This document shows, piece by piece, positions 18,108 through 27,299 of a stretch of DNA of 64,000 nucleotides (positions within the stretch are counted from its first letter, which is position 1; every line of letters starts with the position of its first letter). The notes beneath the pieces are model-generated. The model saw only the letters and a program-made list of their open reading frames with translations. It had not been told where the DNA came from and made no database searches. The stretch lies in the NCBI RefSeq assembly GCF_001310955.1, contig NZ_BAZX01000017.1, positions 1 through 64,000 on the forward strand, in the 5' to 3' direction. The position numbers and the translations under genes are program-made. This stretch comes from Marinifilum fragile JCM 15579. GTDB taxonomy: Bacteria > Bacteroidota > Bacteroidia > Bacteroidales > Marinifilaceae.

Positions 18108-19642
18108 ATGGCTGGAGCAAACAATTATAAAAATCAATCGAAAAATAAAATTGATCTGGAATACGGAAGAGTGCCACCTCAGGCAGTGGAGCTTGAAGAA
18201 GCTGTGTTGGGTGCTTTAATGTTGGAGAAAGATGCAATCATTTCGGTTGGAGATTTGTTAAAAGCCGATTCTTTTTATAAAGATGCTCACCAAAAGATTT
18301 ATAAGGCAATTATGAATCTTTCCACCAAAGAAGAACCTATTGATATTCTTACGGTAACTGAGGAGTTAAAGAGACAGGGAACCTTGGATGAGGTTGGTGG
18401 GCCATTCTATATCACTCAGCTTACAAACCGTGTAGCTTCGGCCGCTCATATCGAGTTTCATGCTCGTATTATTGCCCAAAAGCACATTCAGCGTGAATTG
18501 ATTCGTGTTTCTTCTGATATTCAGAATCAAGCTTTTGATGACAGTATTGATGTGGCTGATTTGTTGGATAAAGCTCAACAGGAAGTTTTTGATATTGCAG
18601 AGGGAAATATTAAAAAGGAATCTGCACATATTCGCCCATTGGCCGATGAGGTTATCAACCAAATTGTTGAAGCTGGTAAACGACCTGATGGATTAAGTGG
18701 TGTGCCTTCGGGTTTTACTGCACTTGACAGAATTACATCTGGATGGCAGAAATCCGACTTGGTGATTATTGCTGCTCGTCCTTCTATGGGGAAAACTGCT
18801 TTTGTACTTTCCATGACCAGAAATATGGCGGTTGAGCACAAAGCACCAATTGCGATATTCTCTTTGGAGATGGGTGGTGATCAGTTGGTGAAACGTATGA
18901 TTTCCAGTGAAACTGAATTGGGTTCAGAGAAACTGAGAATGGTAAGTTGGAAGATTTTGAGTGGGAGCAATTGCATGTAAAGATTAAAGATTTGGTTGAT
19001 GCTCCAATTTATGTAGATGATACGCCAGGTTTATCTATTTACGAATTGCGATCGAAATGTCGCCGACTAAAGGCTAAATACGATATCGGTTGTGTGATTA
19101 TTGACTATTTGCAGCTGATGACCGCAGGTTCGGATATGAGAGGAAATCGTGAGCAGGAAGTATCTTTGATTTCACGTCAGTTAAAGATTATTGCGAAGGA
19201 GTTAAATATTCCGGTAATTGCACTTTCTCAGCTGAACCGTGGTGTTGAACAGCGTACGGGTGATGCAAAGAAGCCGATGCTTTCCGACCTTCGTGAGTCT
19301 GGTGCGATTGAGCAGGATGCGGATATGGTGCTATTTATTCACCGTCCGGAACGCTATGGTATTACAGAAGATGCCGAAGGAAACTCATTAATTGGTATTG
19401 CTGATATCATTATAGCAAAACATCGTAATGGTGCTGTAGGTGAAATACAGTTACGATTCCGTAATCAATTGGCCCGATTTATGGATTTGGAAGGTGAAAG
19501 TTTGAATCCGTTTGGAGATGAAGGGCCTGAAGAGGTTAAGACCTTTAGTTCTAGTATGAATCAAGACACAGGAGGTGGATTCGATGACATAAATGCTGGC
19601 CTTGTAGGAGGAAGTGATTTTGATGATGCTGCTCCATTTTAA
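18108..19642 (+). CDS. dnaB: Replicative DNA helicase DnaB, frameshifted
   Basis: The N-terminal domain (VPPQAVELEEAVLGALMLEK) and the RecA-like helicase core (Walker A ARPSMGKTAFVL) lie in one frame. The rest (DFEWEQLHVKIKDL through VIIDYLQLMTAG and SDLRESGAIEQDADMV) lies in another. The break is at 18938-18939, where AGAATGG should read AGAAATGG (EKLRNGKLEDFEW). Adding one A gives 511 aa, a normal length. DnaB unwinds DNA at the replication fork and should be essential, so a sequencing error is the likely cause. The start is the ATG at 18108, after an AAAAAGG; a TTG 8 codons upstream is also open. Confidence 0.93.
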
Positions 19643-19709
19643 ATGATTTCGTTTTTCCTTTAGATTGTGATTTTGTACTTTCGAATTAAATCAATTTTCG
19701 ATTGTACTT

Positions 19710-20976
19710 ATGAAGGGTTTCCTAAAAACATATCTAATACTAATTTTTTTCCTTTTAGCCTATTTTCATGGCTTCTCGGCAAGTATACTTATCCCTATGG
19801 ATGATTCGCAAAAGAATCATTTAAAATCATATGGAATTGCCTATTGGACTTTGCAAAATAACCATGAAATTCATTGGTTGTTGAATTATCGAGGAGGTTC
19901 TTTTCTTTTGCCATTAAGCAAAAATATTGAGGATGAATGCAAAATTCGAGGTGTAAGTTATACTGTGATTTCTGATGCCAATGTTTCGCAGATCATGAAT
20001 GAGATTTCTTCTCCAGAAGCAAATATGGATGCCATTAAACTAGAAAAACCTCCTAAAATAGCCGTTTATACTCCCAAAGGGAAAAAGCCCTGATGATGCG
20101 GTAACCTTGGCACTGACTTATGCAGAGATTTCATATGATATAGTCTACGATGATGAAGTTTTAAGCAATGAGCTATCAAATTATGACTGGCTTCATTTGC
20201 ATCATGAAGATTTTACCGGGCAGCATGGTAAGTTTTATGCTTCTTATCGAAATATGCAGTGGTATAAGGATGAGGTGAAAGATAATTTAGATAGGGCTAA
20301 GAAATATGGATTTTCTAAGGTCTCTGAATTAAAGAAAGCTGTATCACAAACCATTCGAAAATTTGTTGAGAATGGAGGTTTCTTGTTTGCCATGTGTTCG
20401 GCTACCGATACTTTCGACATTACCCTTGCGGCAGATGATACGGATATCTGCAATCATGTTTTTGATGGAGACCCGATAGATGAGCACGCTCAGGAAAAGT
20501 TAGATTACAATAAAACATTTGCATTTACTGATTTTAAGGTTGAAACCAACCCTTATGTCTATGAGTTTTCAGATATCGATGTAACCTTAACCCGAAAAGT
20601 AAATAGAGATGAGGATTACTTTATGCTTTTTGATTTTTCTGCCAAATGGGATCCTGTTCCTACAATGTTGTGCCAAAATCATAAAAATATGATTAAGGGA
20701 TTCATGGGACAAACCACAGCTTTTAAAAAGGATCTGATTAAGCCTGGAGTGCTGATTATGGGCGAGAATAAATCGGCAGGAGAGGCTCGTTATATTCATG
20801 GCAAATTTGGAAAAGGAACCTGGACTTTTTACGGAGGACATGATCCAGAAGATTATCAGCATTTGGTGGGAGATCCACCAACCGATTTGAATTTGAAAAA
20901 GAATTCGGCAGGATATCGTTTGATCCTAAATAATGTGCTATTTCCTGCAGCTAAGAAGAAGAAAAGAAAAACCTGA
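19710..20976 (+). CDS. Secreted protein of the Bacteroidota family often named 'asparagine synthetase B', frameshifted
   Basis: Two frames join into 421 aa. The first starts with a signal peptide (FLKTYLILIFFLLAYFHGFSA), then ILIPMDDSQKNHLKSYGIAY. It breaks at 20082-20086, where A5 should be A4; the second frame then continues SPDDAVTLALTYAEISYDIV. The second part contains WLHLHHEDFTGQHGKF, FAMCSATDTFDITL and WTFYGGHDPEDYQH. Databases commonly attach the name asparagine synthetase B to this family. I see no AsnB glutaminase or synthetase motif and the protein looks exported, so the name is doubtful. Function unknown. Confidence 0.78.
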
Positions 20977-20985
20977 TTTTTTATA

Positions 20986-21019
20986 AAAGAAGAAGGCTGT
21001 GTCCCCTAAACACAGCCTT
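20986..21019 (-). terminator. Intrinsic terminator of the candidate small RNA
   Basis: AAGGCTGTGT (20993-21002) and ACACAGCCTT (21010-21019) form a perfect stem. Only the minus strand has a T-rich tract after it. Confidence 0.65.
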
Positions 21020-21184
21020 AAGTTCAACATCGTTTGTATAGTCTAACTCTATATTTTATTAACCATTTGTATATCTATTAACCCTGTAACTTTTACTAAC
21101 CCATTAGAATTTTTATGAAAGCTACATACAAACTTGATGATGTTGAAAGAACGGAAGGGTTACCAAGCCTGTCCGTCACAATTA
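20986..21184 (-). ncRNA. Candidate small RNA, about 200 nt, ending in an intrinsic terminator
   Basis: On the minus strand a -7 element (TATATTTGC, 21191-21198) is followed by about 165 nt without a good gene. Then comes AAGGCTGTGT / ACACAGCCTT (perfect 10-bp stem, 20993-21019) and CTTCTTTTAT. Within it UUCAACAUC pairs with GAUGUUGAA, GUUUGUAU with AUACAAAC and AGCUU with GAGUU, one inside the other. This gives a rod of over 20 bp around an AU-rich centre rich in GGUUA motifs, after a 5' hairpin (GACGG...CCGUU). A rod with an open centre recalls 6S RNA, but I cannot assign a family. Confidence 0.5.
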
Positions 21185-21190
21185 CCGCTG

Positions 21191-21198
21191 CAAATATA
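21191..21198 (-). promoter_or_regulatory. -7 element of the candidate small RNA
   Basis: The minus strand reads TATATTTG followed by C. A TTTTTTG lies 15 bp upstream, somewhat close for a -33 element. Confidence 0.45.
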
Positions 21199-21428
21199 GG
21201 TTTTGTTTTATTACAAAAAACATGCTATTCGGCAGGTTTCGCTTATGAATTGTTAAAATATCTTAAAAAGTAATTTTAAATTGTAAGGATTGAGTGCTTT
21301 TGTCCCAATTTAAATTTAATGTGAATCCTTGGTGAAACAGTGAGATATTAAATTTAAATGCCGATATATAATCTGTTAGCCATTTGGAGTAAAACGAACA
21401 AATGGTTATTGTAGATTAATAATCGGTG

Positions 21429-22124
21429 TTACAGAATTTTTGTGATTTCTATCAATTGATTTACTTCGTAAGTTGCATCGTCATCATGTTTGGTTTTATT
21501 TGAATTAAAATAAATCTGGTCAATATTTGATTTTCTTGCTCCTGCAATGTCAGTTTTTAGATCATCCCCAACCATAATACTATTGCTTGTTGTAGCACCC
21601 GTGTTTTTTAATGCATATTCGAATATCAAAGGTGAGGGTTTGTTAGCCCCAGCATCTTCTGATGTAATGATTTCTGTGAAATAGGATATAAGTTCACAGT
21701 TTGTGAGTTTTTTAAATTGAACCTCGTTAAATCCATTGGTAATGATGTGCAATTCATATCCTTTTTCTTTTAGTTGTTGTAACATTTCATGTGCCTTGGG
21801 AAAGGTTTTGGTTTGTAGAGGGCTTATTTCAATAAAATCCTGAGCAATTTCTTTTGCCAACTCTAAATCGTCTGCTCCAGATTCTTTCAAACACAGATAG
21901 AATCTTCGATACATTAGATCTTCTTTCTTGATTCTGTTTTGATAATAGGCATTCCAAAGTTTGCCATTGTGATATTCAAATCGTGATTTAAAAAACAGAA
22001 AACTTCCAAAAATGCTTTGCAGTTGGTAATCTCGGTACAATTGGTTTAAGGTAATTTCCGAATTCGCATTAAAATCCCATAAGGTCCTGTCCAAGTCGAA
22101 GAAGATGTGTTTGTATTTATTCAT
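21429..22124 (-). CDS. HAD-family hydrolase, YjjG-type nucleotidase
   Basis: A 231-aa haloacid dehalogenase-like hydrolase. Motif I is IFFDLDRTLWDF with the nucleophile Asp11, motif II HIITNG near 128-133, motif III Lys in NKPSPLIFEY near 160, and motif IV GDDLKTDIAGA near 187-197. The FDLDRTLWDF start and the cap layout resemble YjjG, a nucleotidase for non-canonical pyrimidine nucleotides. Substrate assignment is inference. It stands alone on the minus strand. Confidence 0.88.
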   Translation of the reverse strand: MNKYKHIFFDLDRTLWDFNANSEITLNQLYRDYQLQSIFGSFLFFKSRFEYHNGKLWNAYYQNRIKKEDLMYRRFYLCLKESGADDLELAKEIAQDFIEISPLQTKTFPKAHEMLQQLKEKGYELHIITNGFNEVQFKKLTNCELISYFTEIITSEDAGANKPSPLIFEYALKNTGATTSNSIMVGDDLKTDIAGARKSNIDQIYFNSNKTKHDDDATYEVNQLIEITKIL

Positions 22125-22217
22125 TTACTAATAGGTCAAAATGTTTTAATCATTACAAAAATAACTTGCTTAATGTAAAAAACACTTATGATGTTCTTTA
22201 AATTCTAGTAAATCAGT

Positions 22218-22225
22218 TATATTTG
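22218..22225 (+). promoter_or_regulatory. -7 element for the 22267 surface-protein gene
   Basis: TATATTTG followed by G, about 42 bp before the start codon; an AT-rich TTCTTTAA region lies at the -33 position. Confidence 0.5.
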
Positions 22226-22266
22226 GCTCCCCCTTAAAAAATATTAACTGTTAAACAGTAAGTAGT

Positions 22267-25200
22267 ATGCATACTTTTTTCTCTAGAGCATTATTATTGG
22301 TATTGTTTTGTTTTGTAACTAATACAATTTCAGCTCAAAGTTACCCTAAAATATCAATTAGCATAGATAAAACCAGAATATTGAAGGATGGTGGTGAAGC
22401 TACAGTAACGGTTAGTTTGAGTAAAAGAAGTTTGAGGCGACGGCCAGCTTCAATTTCTTTAAGTTATAATACGAATGGAACAGGAAGTAGTGGGTATGAT
22501 TTCACAATTGATCCTCCTGTGTATTACCACGAATTCCAAGGAAATGAAACTAGTTTTTCATTTAAGATTAAAGGGGTTTATCAGATTTGGGGATCATCCA
22601 ATGTTGACTTAAAGATTGCTATTACTTCCAGACAAAACTGTGTTGCAGAAGGAGAACAGGAAGTTAACTTGAATATCTCAAATGATTTGGGGTACTGCAC
22701 TTCTTCTGGTATAAACTATGATATTGGAATTACATCGGTAGCTTTTAATGAAATAAATGAAGCAAGTTCTGCCTATCCGATATATACTGATAATTTAGGT
22801 GTTGCTTCCGATGTAAATAAGGGGAGTTCATATGGTTTAGTTGTGAAGCTAAATTCTGCAGGAAGAAATAGAATATATGCAAGAGCTTGGATTGATTGGA
22901 ATCAAAATAAGCTGTTTGAAGATGTGGAGATGTATAATTTAGGGTTTGTTTGGAATGAATCCAATGGTGCTACAAGTAACTCACCCTATAGTATTGCAGT
23001 TCCGAATGATGCTGTTTTTGGTACAACTAGAATGAGGGTTTCCGCGAAATATGATAATTACCCCGAAAGCTGTGAAACTGGGTTTTATGGAGAAGTAGAA
23101 GATTATACCTTAAATATTCTACCAAAGTTTCCTATTGTTAGCTTGACAACAGGAAGTTCAATGGTTGATGAAAATGGAGAAAGTGTTAGCATTATTGCTA
23201 GTTTAGATGAAGTATCAGTTAATGATATCACTGTTAATTTGGGATTCACAGGGTCTGCGCCATCGGCTGATTACAATTGCCCCAATACGATTGTGGTACC
23301 AGCAGGAAGTCTTTCAAAGACTGTTATTTTAACGGCAATAAATAACAATACTAACGATGGTGATAGAGATGTTATTATCGATGTTATTGGGGTGATTAAT
23401 GCCAATGAAAATGGCACTCAACAACAAACGATAACAATTGTTGATGATGATAAACCATCAACTGCCCCTATTAAAATCAACACTCAAGATGTGAGCATAG
23501 GGACCTCTCCAGAAGATTTAGTGCAAAATGTTTTGGTAACTGGATGTTTGACCGCTAACAGCATTACTTTTAATGGTGATCAAGCTCAAGGAATAGGATA
23601 TTTTGAAAAGGGTGATTCTGATTTCCCTTTAAGTTCGGGGGTTATCATGTCAACAGGGAATGTAGAAAATGCAATAGGACCTGCTAGTAGAAGTGGACGT
23701 GATGCAATAGGTGGATTTGACTTTGATGAAGGCAGCCAAGACTCTGATTTGATGTTTTTGGCTGATACAAAGCCTCGATTCAATTGGTGGGGGAGTATTG
23801 TTGGTTGGGATAGAAAATATTTCGATGCCCAGATATTGGAATTTGACTTTGTTCCAGCAGGAAATAAGTTAGAGTTTAACTATATTTTTGCTTCCGAAGA
23901 ATACAATGGTTATGCTTGTACGGATTACAATGATGGATTTGCTTTTATTATAAGTGGTCCAGGAATTTCTAATGATACTGGTTTGAGCGGAAAAAATATA
24001 GCCTTAACAGAGTCAGGCGATCAGGTAAGTATCAATAATGTATATAAGAATCAATGCCCTTCATGTCCTGATAATTCTAGCTTGTATGTGGAAGAAATAG
24101 GAGGTTACCCAATAGCTTTTGATGGGCGAACAAAGATCTTGAAAGCTAGAGCTGATGTTAAAGCATGTGAAACCTATCATATAAAGTTGATAGTGTATGA
24201 TAGAAATGATCAGGATTATAACTCTGCAGTATTTTTAGAAGCCAAAAGTTTTAAATCCAACGAGGTAACAGTGGAAAATAAACTGGATGGATTGGATGGA
24301 GATAAGTCTGTGATGTACCGTGGTTGTGACAAGAGTTACATTAGTTTTTCAAGGAAAGAAAACTTGGATGAAGAATATACCTTCCATGTAAATATTTCAG
24401 GAACGGCCGTTAATGGAGTTGATTATTTTGAAGTAACTGAGGATGGAACCAAAATTGGGAACTTTCCTGAAGATGTTACATTTGCTTCTGGTCAATCAGA
24501 TATTAAGATTTATTATATGGCCAGTAACGAGGTTTCTGGTGCCAAAGATATTTTATTTGAGGTATTAAGAGGTTGTCCTTGTAGTACCGACGCTTCTGAT
24601 TATTTCCGAAAAAAGATTGATATTTTGGACGTTGGAGAAATTAAGGCCAATGCAATTTCCAATGTAACTTGTGGAGGAGGTGCTGCCATTTCTACAATCA
24701 TTATTGAATTAAAAGATGGCTTGGACCCTGTTAATTACTTGTATTCATTGGACGGTGGGGCTTTTCAAGAAGAGAACAAGTTTCAGGGAGCCTACACGGT
24801 TGGTGCTCATACGGTTACGATAAAAGATAAATTTTCATGTAGTTCTAAAGATGTTGCGATTAATATTCCTTTGCCAACTGATTTAAAAGCGAATGCAGGT
24901 GCTGATTTTGAAATGTGTGAAAAAGAAACATCCAGAACATTAAATGGTACTGGGGGAATTGTATACGAGTGGACTTGTGATAAAGCTATAGGATTAACCA
25001 ATATGGATTTGAATAGCGAGAATCCTACAATATCACCCAATGTTCCTGCAGGTGTTTATATATATACCCTAACTGTTTCTGACGGAGTTGGAAAAGCATG
25101 TGAATCGTCGGATGATGTTGTGGTAACAGTTAAGCCAACACCAGTTATTAATAGTTTGGTAGCTAATAAAACGGAGGTGTGTAGTGAGGCTGAGATTAGT

Positions 25201-25668
25201 TTAACTGCTAATGTGTCTAATGCAATTAATCCAACCTACAATTGGAGTCCTTCCTCAGAAATCACAGGAGCTGGGCTTAGTGTAAAGGCAGTTCCTGTAA
25301 CCAATGTTCTAACATCGCGAACGTACACATTCGAGGTGGTTTCAAATAATAATTGTAGTGCAAGTCAAAGTGTGAGTGGAATTCAAGTAAATCCAAATCC
25401 TATTGTATCTCTGAAGACAGCAGAGTCAAATCTTTGTTCGGATGGAACAGATGGAGAAATTAAGGTTGAAGCTTCAGGTGGAACACCTCGTATAACAGGT
25501 GCTGAGTATGATTATCTTTGGAGTCATGATGCAGGCTTGAATATCGACCATGTGACTGGATTGGCACCTCAAACCTATACTGTTACTGTACGGGATTATA
25601 AATCATGCCAAACCAGTATAGATGTTCAGGTAAAAACCGAGCCAAAACCTATCGGGATATTTTATTAG
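22267..25668 (+). CDS. Large secreted surface protein with GEVED and choice-of-anchor L domains
   Basis: An 1133-aa exported protein: signal peptide (about 1-23, ending TISA), a Calx-beta-like domain (about 28-135), a GEVED domain (about 165-285, ending YGEVEDYTLNI), a second Calx-beta-like domain (about 290-378), and a choice-of-anchor L domain (about 395-625, with FDFVPAGNKLEFNYIFASEE). Several Ig/PKD-like domains follow to the end. Such proteins are typical T9SS-exported adhesins, but no standard type A or B sorting domain is present. The chain ends KPIGIFY, the same tail as its neighbours. Probably a surface adhesin; ligand unknown. Confidence 0.82.
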   Translation: MHTFFSRALLLVLFCFVTNTISAQSYPKISISIDKTRILKDGGEATVTVSLSKRSLRRRPASISLSYNTNGTGSSGYDFTIDPPVYYHEFQGNETSFSFKIKGVYQIWGSSNVDLKIAITSRQNCVAEGEQEVNLNISNDLGYCTSSGINYDIGITSVAFNEINEASSAYPIYTDNLGVASDVNKGSSYGLVVKLNSAGRNRIYARAWIDWNQNKLFEDVEMYNLGFVWNESNGATSNSPYSIAVPNDAVFGTTRMRVSAKYDNYPESCETGFYGEVEDYTLNILPKFPIVSLTTGSSMVDENGESVSIIASLDEVSVNDITVNLGFTGSAPSADYNCPNTIVVPAGSLSKTVILTAINNNTNDGDRDVIIDVIGVINANENGTQQQTITIVDDDKPSTAPIKINTQDVSIGTSPEDLVQNVLVTGCLTANSITFNGDQAQGIGYFEKGDSDFPLSSGVIMSTGNVENAIGPASRSGRDAIGGFDFDEGSQDSDLMFLADTKPRFNWWGSIVGWDRKYFDAQILEFDFVPAGNKLEFNYIFASEEYNGYACTDYNDGFAFIISGPGISNDTGLSGKNIALTESGDQVSINNVYKNQCPSCPDNSSLYVEEIGGYPIAFDGRTKILKARADVKACETYHIKLIVYDRNDQDYNSAVFLEAKSFKSNEVTVENKLDGLDGDKSVMYRGCDKSYISFSRKENLDEEYTFHVNISGTAVNGVDYFEVTEDGTKIGNFPEDVTFASGQSDIKIYYMASNEVSGAKDILFEVLRGCPCSTDASDYFRKKIDILDVGEIKANAISNVTCGGGAAISTIIIELKDGLDPVNYLYSLDGGAFQEENKFQGAYTVGAHTVTIKDKFSCSSKDVAINIPLPTDLKANAGADFEMCEKETSRTLNGTGGIVYEWTCDKAIGLTNMDLNSENPTISPNVPAGVYIYTLTVSDGVGKACESSDDVVVTVKPTPVINSLVANKTEVCSEAEISLTANVSNAINPTYNWSPSSEITGAGLSVKAVPVTNVLTSRTYTFEVVSNNNCSASQSVSGIQVNPNPIVSLKTAESNLCSDGTDGEIKVEASGGTPRITGAEYDYLWSHDAGLNIDHVTGLAPQTYTVTVRDYKSCQTSIDVQVKTEPKPIGIFY

Positions 25669-25698
25669 ATTAAACTAAATAAGAATAAAACTATTATA

Positions 25699-25741
25699 AA
25701 AGCGATGAATTTGTAAATCTTAAACAAATTTATCGCTTTTT
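25699..25741 (+). terminator. Strong intrinsic terminator after the 22267 gene
   Basis: AAAGCGATGAATTTGT and ACAAATTTATCGCTTT form a 16-bp stem (one G-U) around a 9-nt loop, followed by T's. It separates this gene from the next surface gene. Confidence 0.85.
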
Positions 25742-25801
25742 CGTATATGTGGTTTAATTTAGTTAAATTGAGGAGTTCAAACTTGGAAAATCCCTAGGTG
25801 T

Positions 25802-26716
25802 ATGAAAAAGCTTTGTATCATAATTACTCTAATTAGTATAGCATTTTATAATTTAGCAGGTGTCATTCCTCCTCCTGGGCAAACTTCAATAACTATTTCT
25901 ACCGAGGATGATCGTCGTTCAGATCCCAATCCCGATTTACAATTAAACAAGAACTTGCTTACTATTACAGGTACAGGAAAGTTGATGGTGAGAAACTTGG
26001 TTGTTGATAATAATTCTGATGTAGTGATTCAAACTAATGGTGTTCTGATTATAGAGGGGGATTTGATAACAGAGAATAAAATGACCATCGAAGCTGGAGG
26101 CACTTTAATTGTACTGGGTAATTTTGTGCACACAGGATCTGATACGAATCAGGGGGGGTTTACAAGTTCCGACCCTTCCAATGTATATATATTGGGATCA
26201 ATTGATGGATCTGATGACGGTAATCATTTGAATCCAAATCTTTATCCTGTATTGCAATGTGATGGAGCTGCCAGCAACGATGGTTTGACTGATTATCAGA
26301 ATAATTGTAATTTTGGAGGAGAAGAAGATCTTATGATCAATCCTATTTACCAGGCAATTTGTGGAGTAAATTTTTCGGGGGGTGAAATAACAAGCGATCA
26401 GGAAATTTGTTTGGGCAATGAGCCTTCTGGCTTGTTAAATGTTCTTCCGGCTACAACATCGGGTAACGCGACAACATTTACTTATCAATGGTATTATACA
26501 ACCAAGCTAAATTCTGATCCTAAAACGGATTTGATTAGCTGGACTTTAATTGAAAATGCCGAGTATCTGGATTATACCTCAGACATAGGTCCAATTACAC
26601 AAACTACTTTTTTTGTGCGTCAAGCAAGTAAAGGAGCTGGTTGTGTTACCTATTCAAATATTATTACCATTGATGTGGTGGAAACTCCTAATCCTATTGG
26701 CATCTTTAATGAATAG
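25802..26716 (+). CDS. Secreted surface protein of unknown function with Ig-like C-terminal domain
   Basis: A 304-aa exported protein with a signal peptide (MKKLCIIITLISIAFYNLAG). Next is a beta-helix-like region (about 45-125) with regular hydrophobic strands such as LLTITGTGKLMVRNLVV and GVLIIEGDLI. A C-terminal Ig-like domain (about 190-300) carries YQWYYTTK and a late Cys. It ends VVETPNPIGIFNE, matching the tail of the other proteins in this block. I do not recognise a named family. It lies between two clearly separate transcripts, and I see no good promoter in the 60 bp before it. Confidence 0.7.
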   Translation: MKKLCIIITLISIAFYNLAGVIPPPGQTSITISTEDDRRSDPNPDLQLNKNLLTITGTGKLMVRNLVVDNNSDVVIQTNGVLIIEGDLITENKMTIEAGGTLIVLGNFVHTGSDTNQGGFTSSDPSNVYILGSIDGSDDGNHLNPNLYPVLQCDGAASNDGLTDYQNNCNFGGEEDLMINPIYQAICGVNFSGGEITSDQEICLGNEPSGLLNVLPATTSGNATTFTYQWYYTTKLNSDPKTDLISWTLIENAEYLDYTSDIGPITQTTFFVRQASKGAGCVTYSNIITIDVVETPNPIGIFNE

Positions 26717-27299
26717 CTAAATGTTTTAAAATACCAAGGTTTGGTATTACCATATATTTTCAATTTTTTTACTGAATCCTTTGAATAATAAATGATATTA
26801 ATTTGGAAATTAAAGGTTCTCAAAAAAAACTCTTCAATAAATAACAAAAGCATTGATGAATATATAAAAGCTTTAAGGGTGTTCATTAATAAGCTGTGTT
26901 ACGATAAAATTTCGCTTTTTCTTTAAGGCTATTTATCTGATTACTTTACTATTTTAATCTTTTAGTGTAAAGCACGATGTAGTTGGTAAGACTCCAGGAT
27001 GTATTCCTAAATTTAAGATAATATCCTCTCTTTTTTTTGCATGTCTTGTGTATATTTGCACCCCCAAAAAAAGACTTTGTGTAAAGATTCATTTTATGAA
27101 TGATATCGTTATCTGGCTTTTGTTTGATTAGTAGTATTTTATTGTAGATGAATTGGTTTGTTGTGTTGATGAGGTTGCACTATTGCCTCATGAATACTTG
27201 TTTAAGAATGATTAACCAATGCTAAAAACAGATAAAAAAATCTGTTATGATGAAATTAATCAAAAAATAAGTAAACACTTTTTAACAATTGTCGTATAG
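26717..27299. other. 583-bp intergenic region with the promoter and long leader of the surface-fibre operon
   Basis: No gene. An 8-bp hairpin AATACCAA / TTGGTATT (26730-26748) lies just after the 25802 gene. A -7 element at 27051-27058 would give a leader of about 235 nt. The leader contains two small hairpins (ATGAGG...CCTCAT near 27168-27192; AACAGAT / ATCTGTT at 27227-27246) and only trivial open frames. Confidence 0.5.
27051..27058 (+). promoter_or_regulatory. -7 element of the surface-fibre operon
   Basis: TATATTTG followed by CA, an exact match; a T-rich stretch (CTCTTTTTTTTG) lies at the -33 side. Confidence 0.5.

Larger units (their letters stand above)
20977..21428. other. 452-bp region without a supported protein gene
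   Basis: It holds the candidate small RNA and its terminator. From 21199 to 21428 there is only an inverted repeat CCATTTG / CAAATGG near 21380-21405 that could end the HAD gene transcript. Confidence 0.5.

Noticed and set aside
18900-19000. Programmed frameshift or split dnaB
   Set aside because: No slippery heptamer or stimulating structure is seen, and the site matches the pattern of single-base errors elsewhere in the window.
21115-21273. A 52-codon ORF on the plus strand starting MKATYKLDDVERTEG
   Set aside because: It overlaps the candidate minus-strand small RNA and that RNA's promoter, lacks a clear ribosome-binding site, and its composition looks non-coding.
27227-27246. AACAGAT / ATCTGTT hairpin in the fibre-operon leader as a terminator or riboswitch
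   Set aside because: Only 7 bp, A/T-rich and without a U tract; too weak to call alone.
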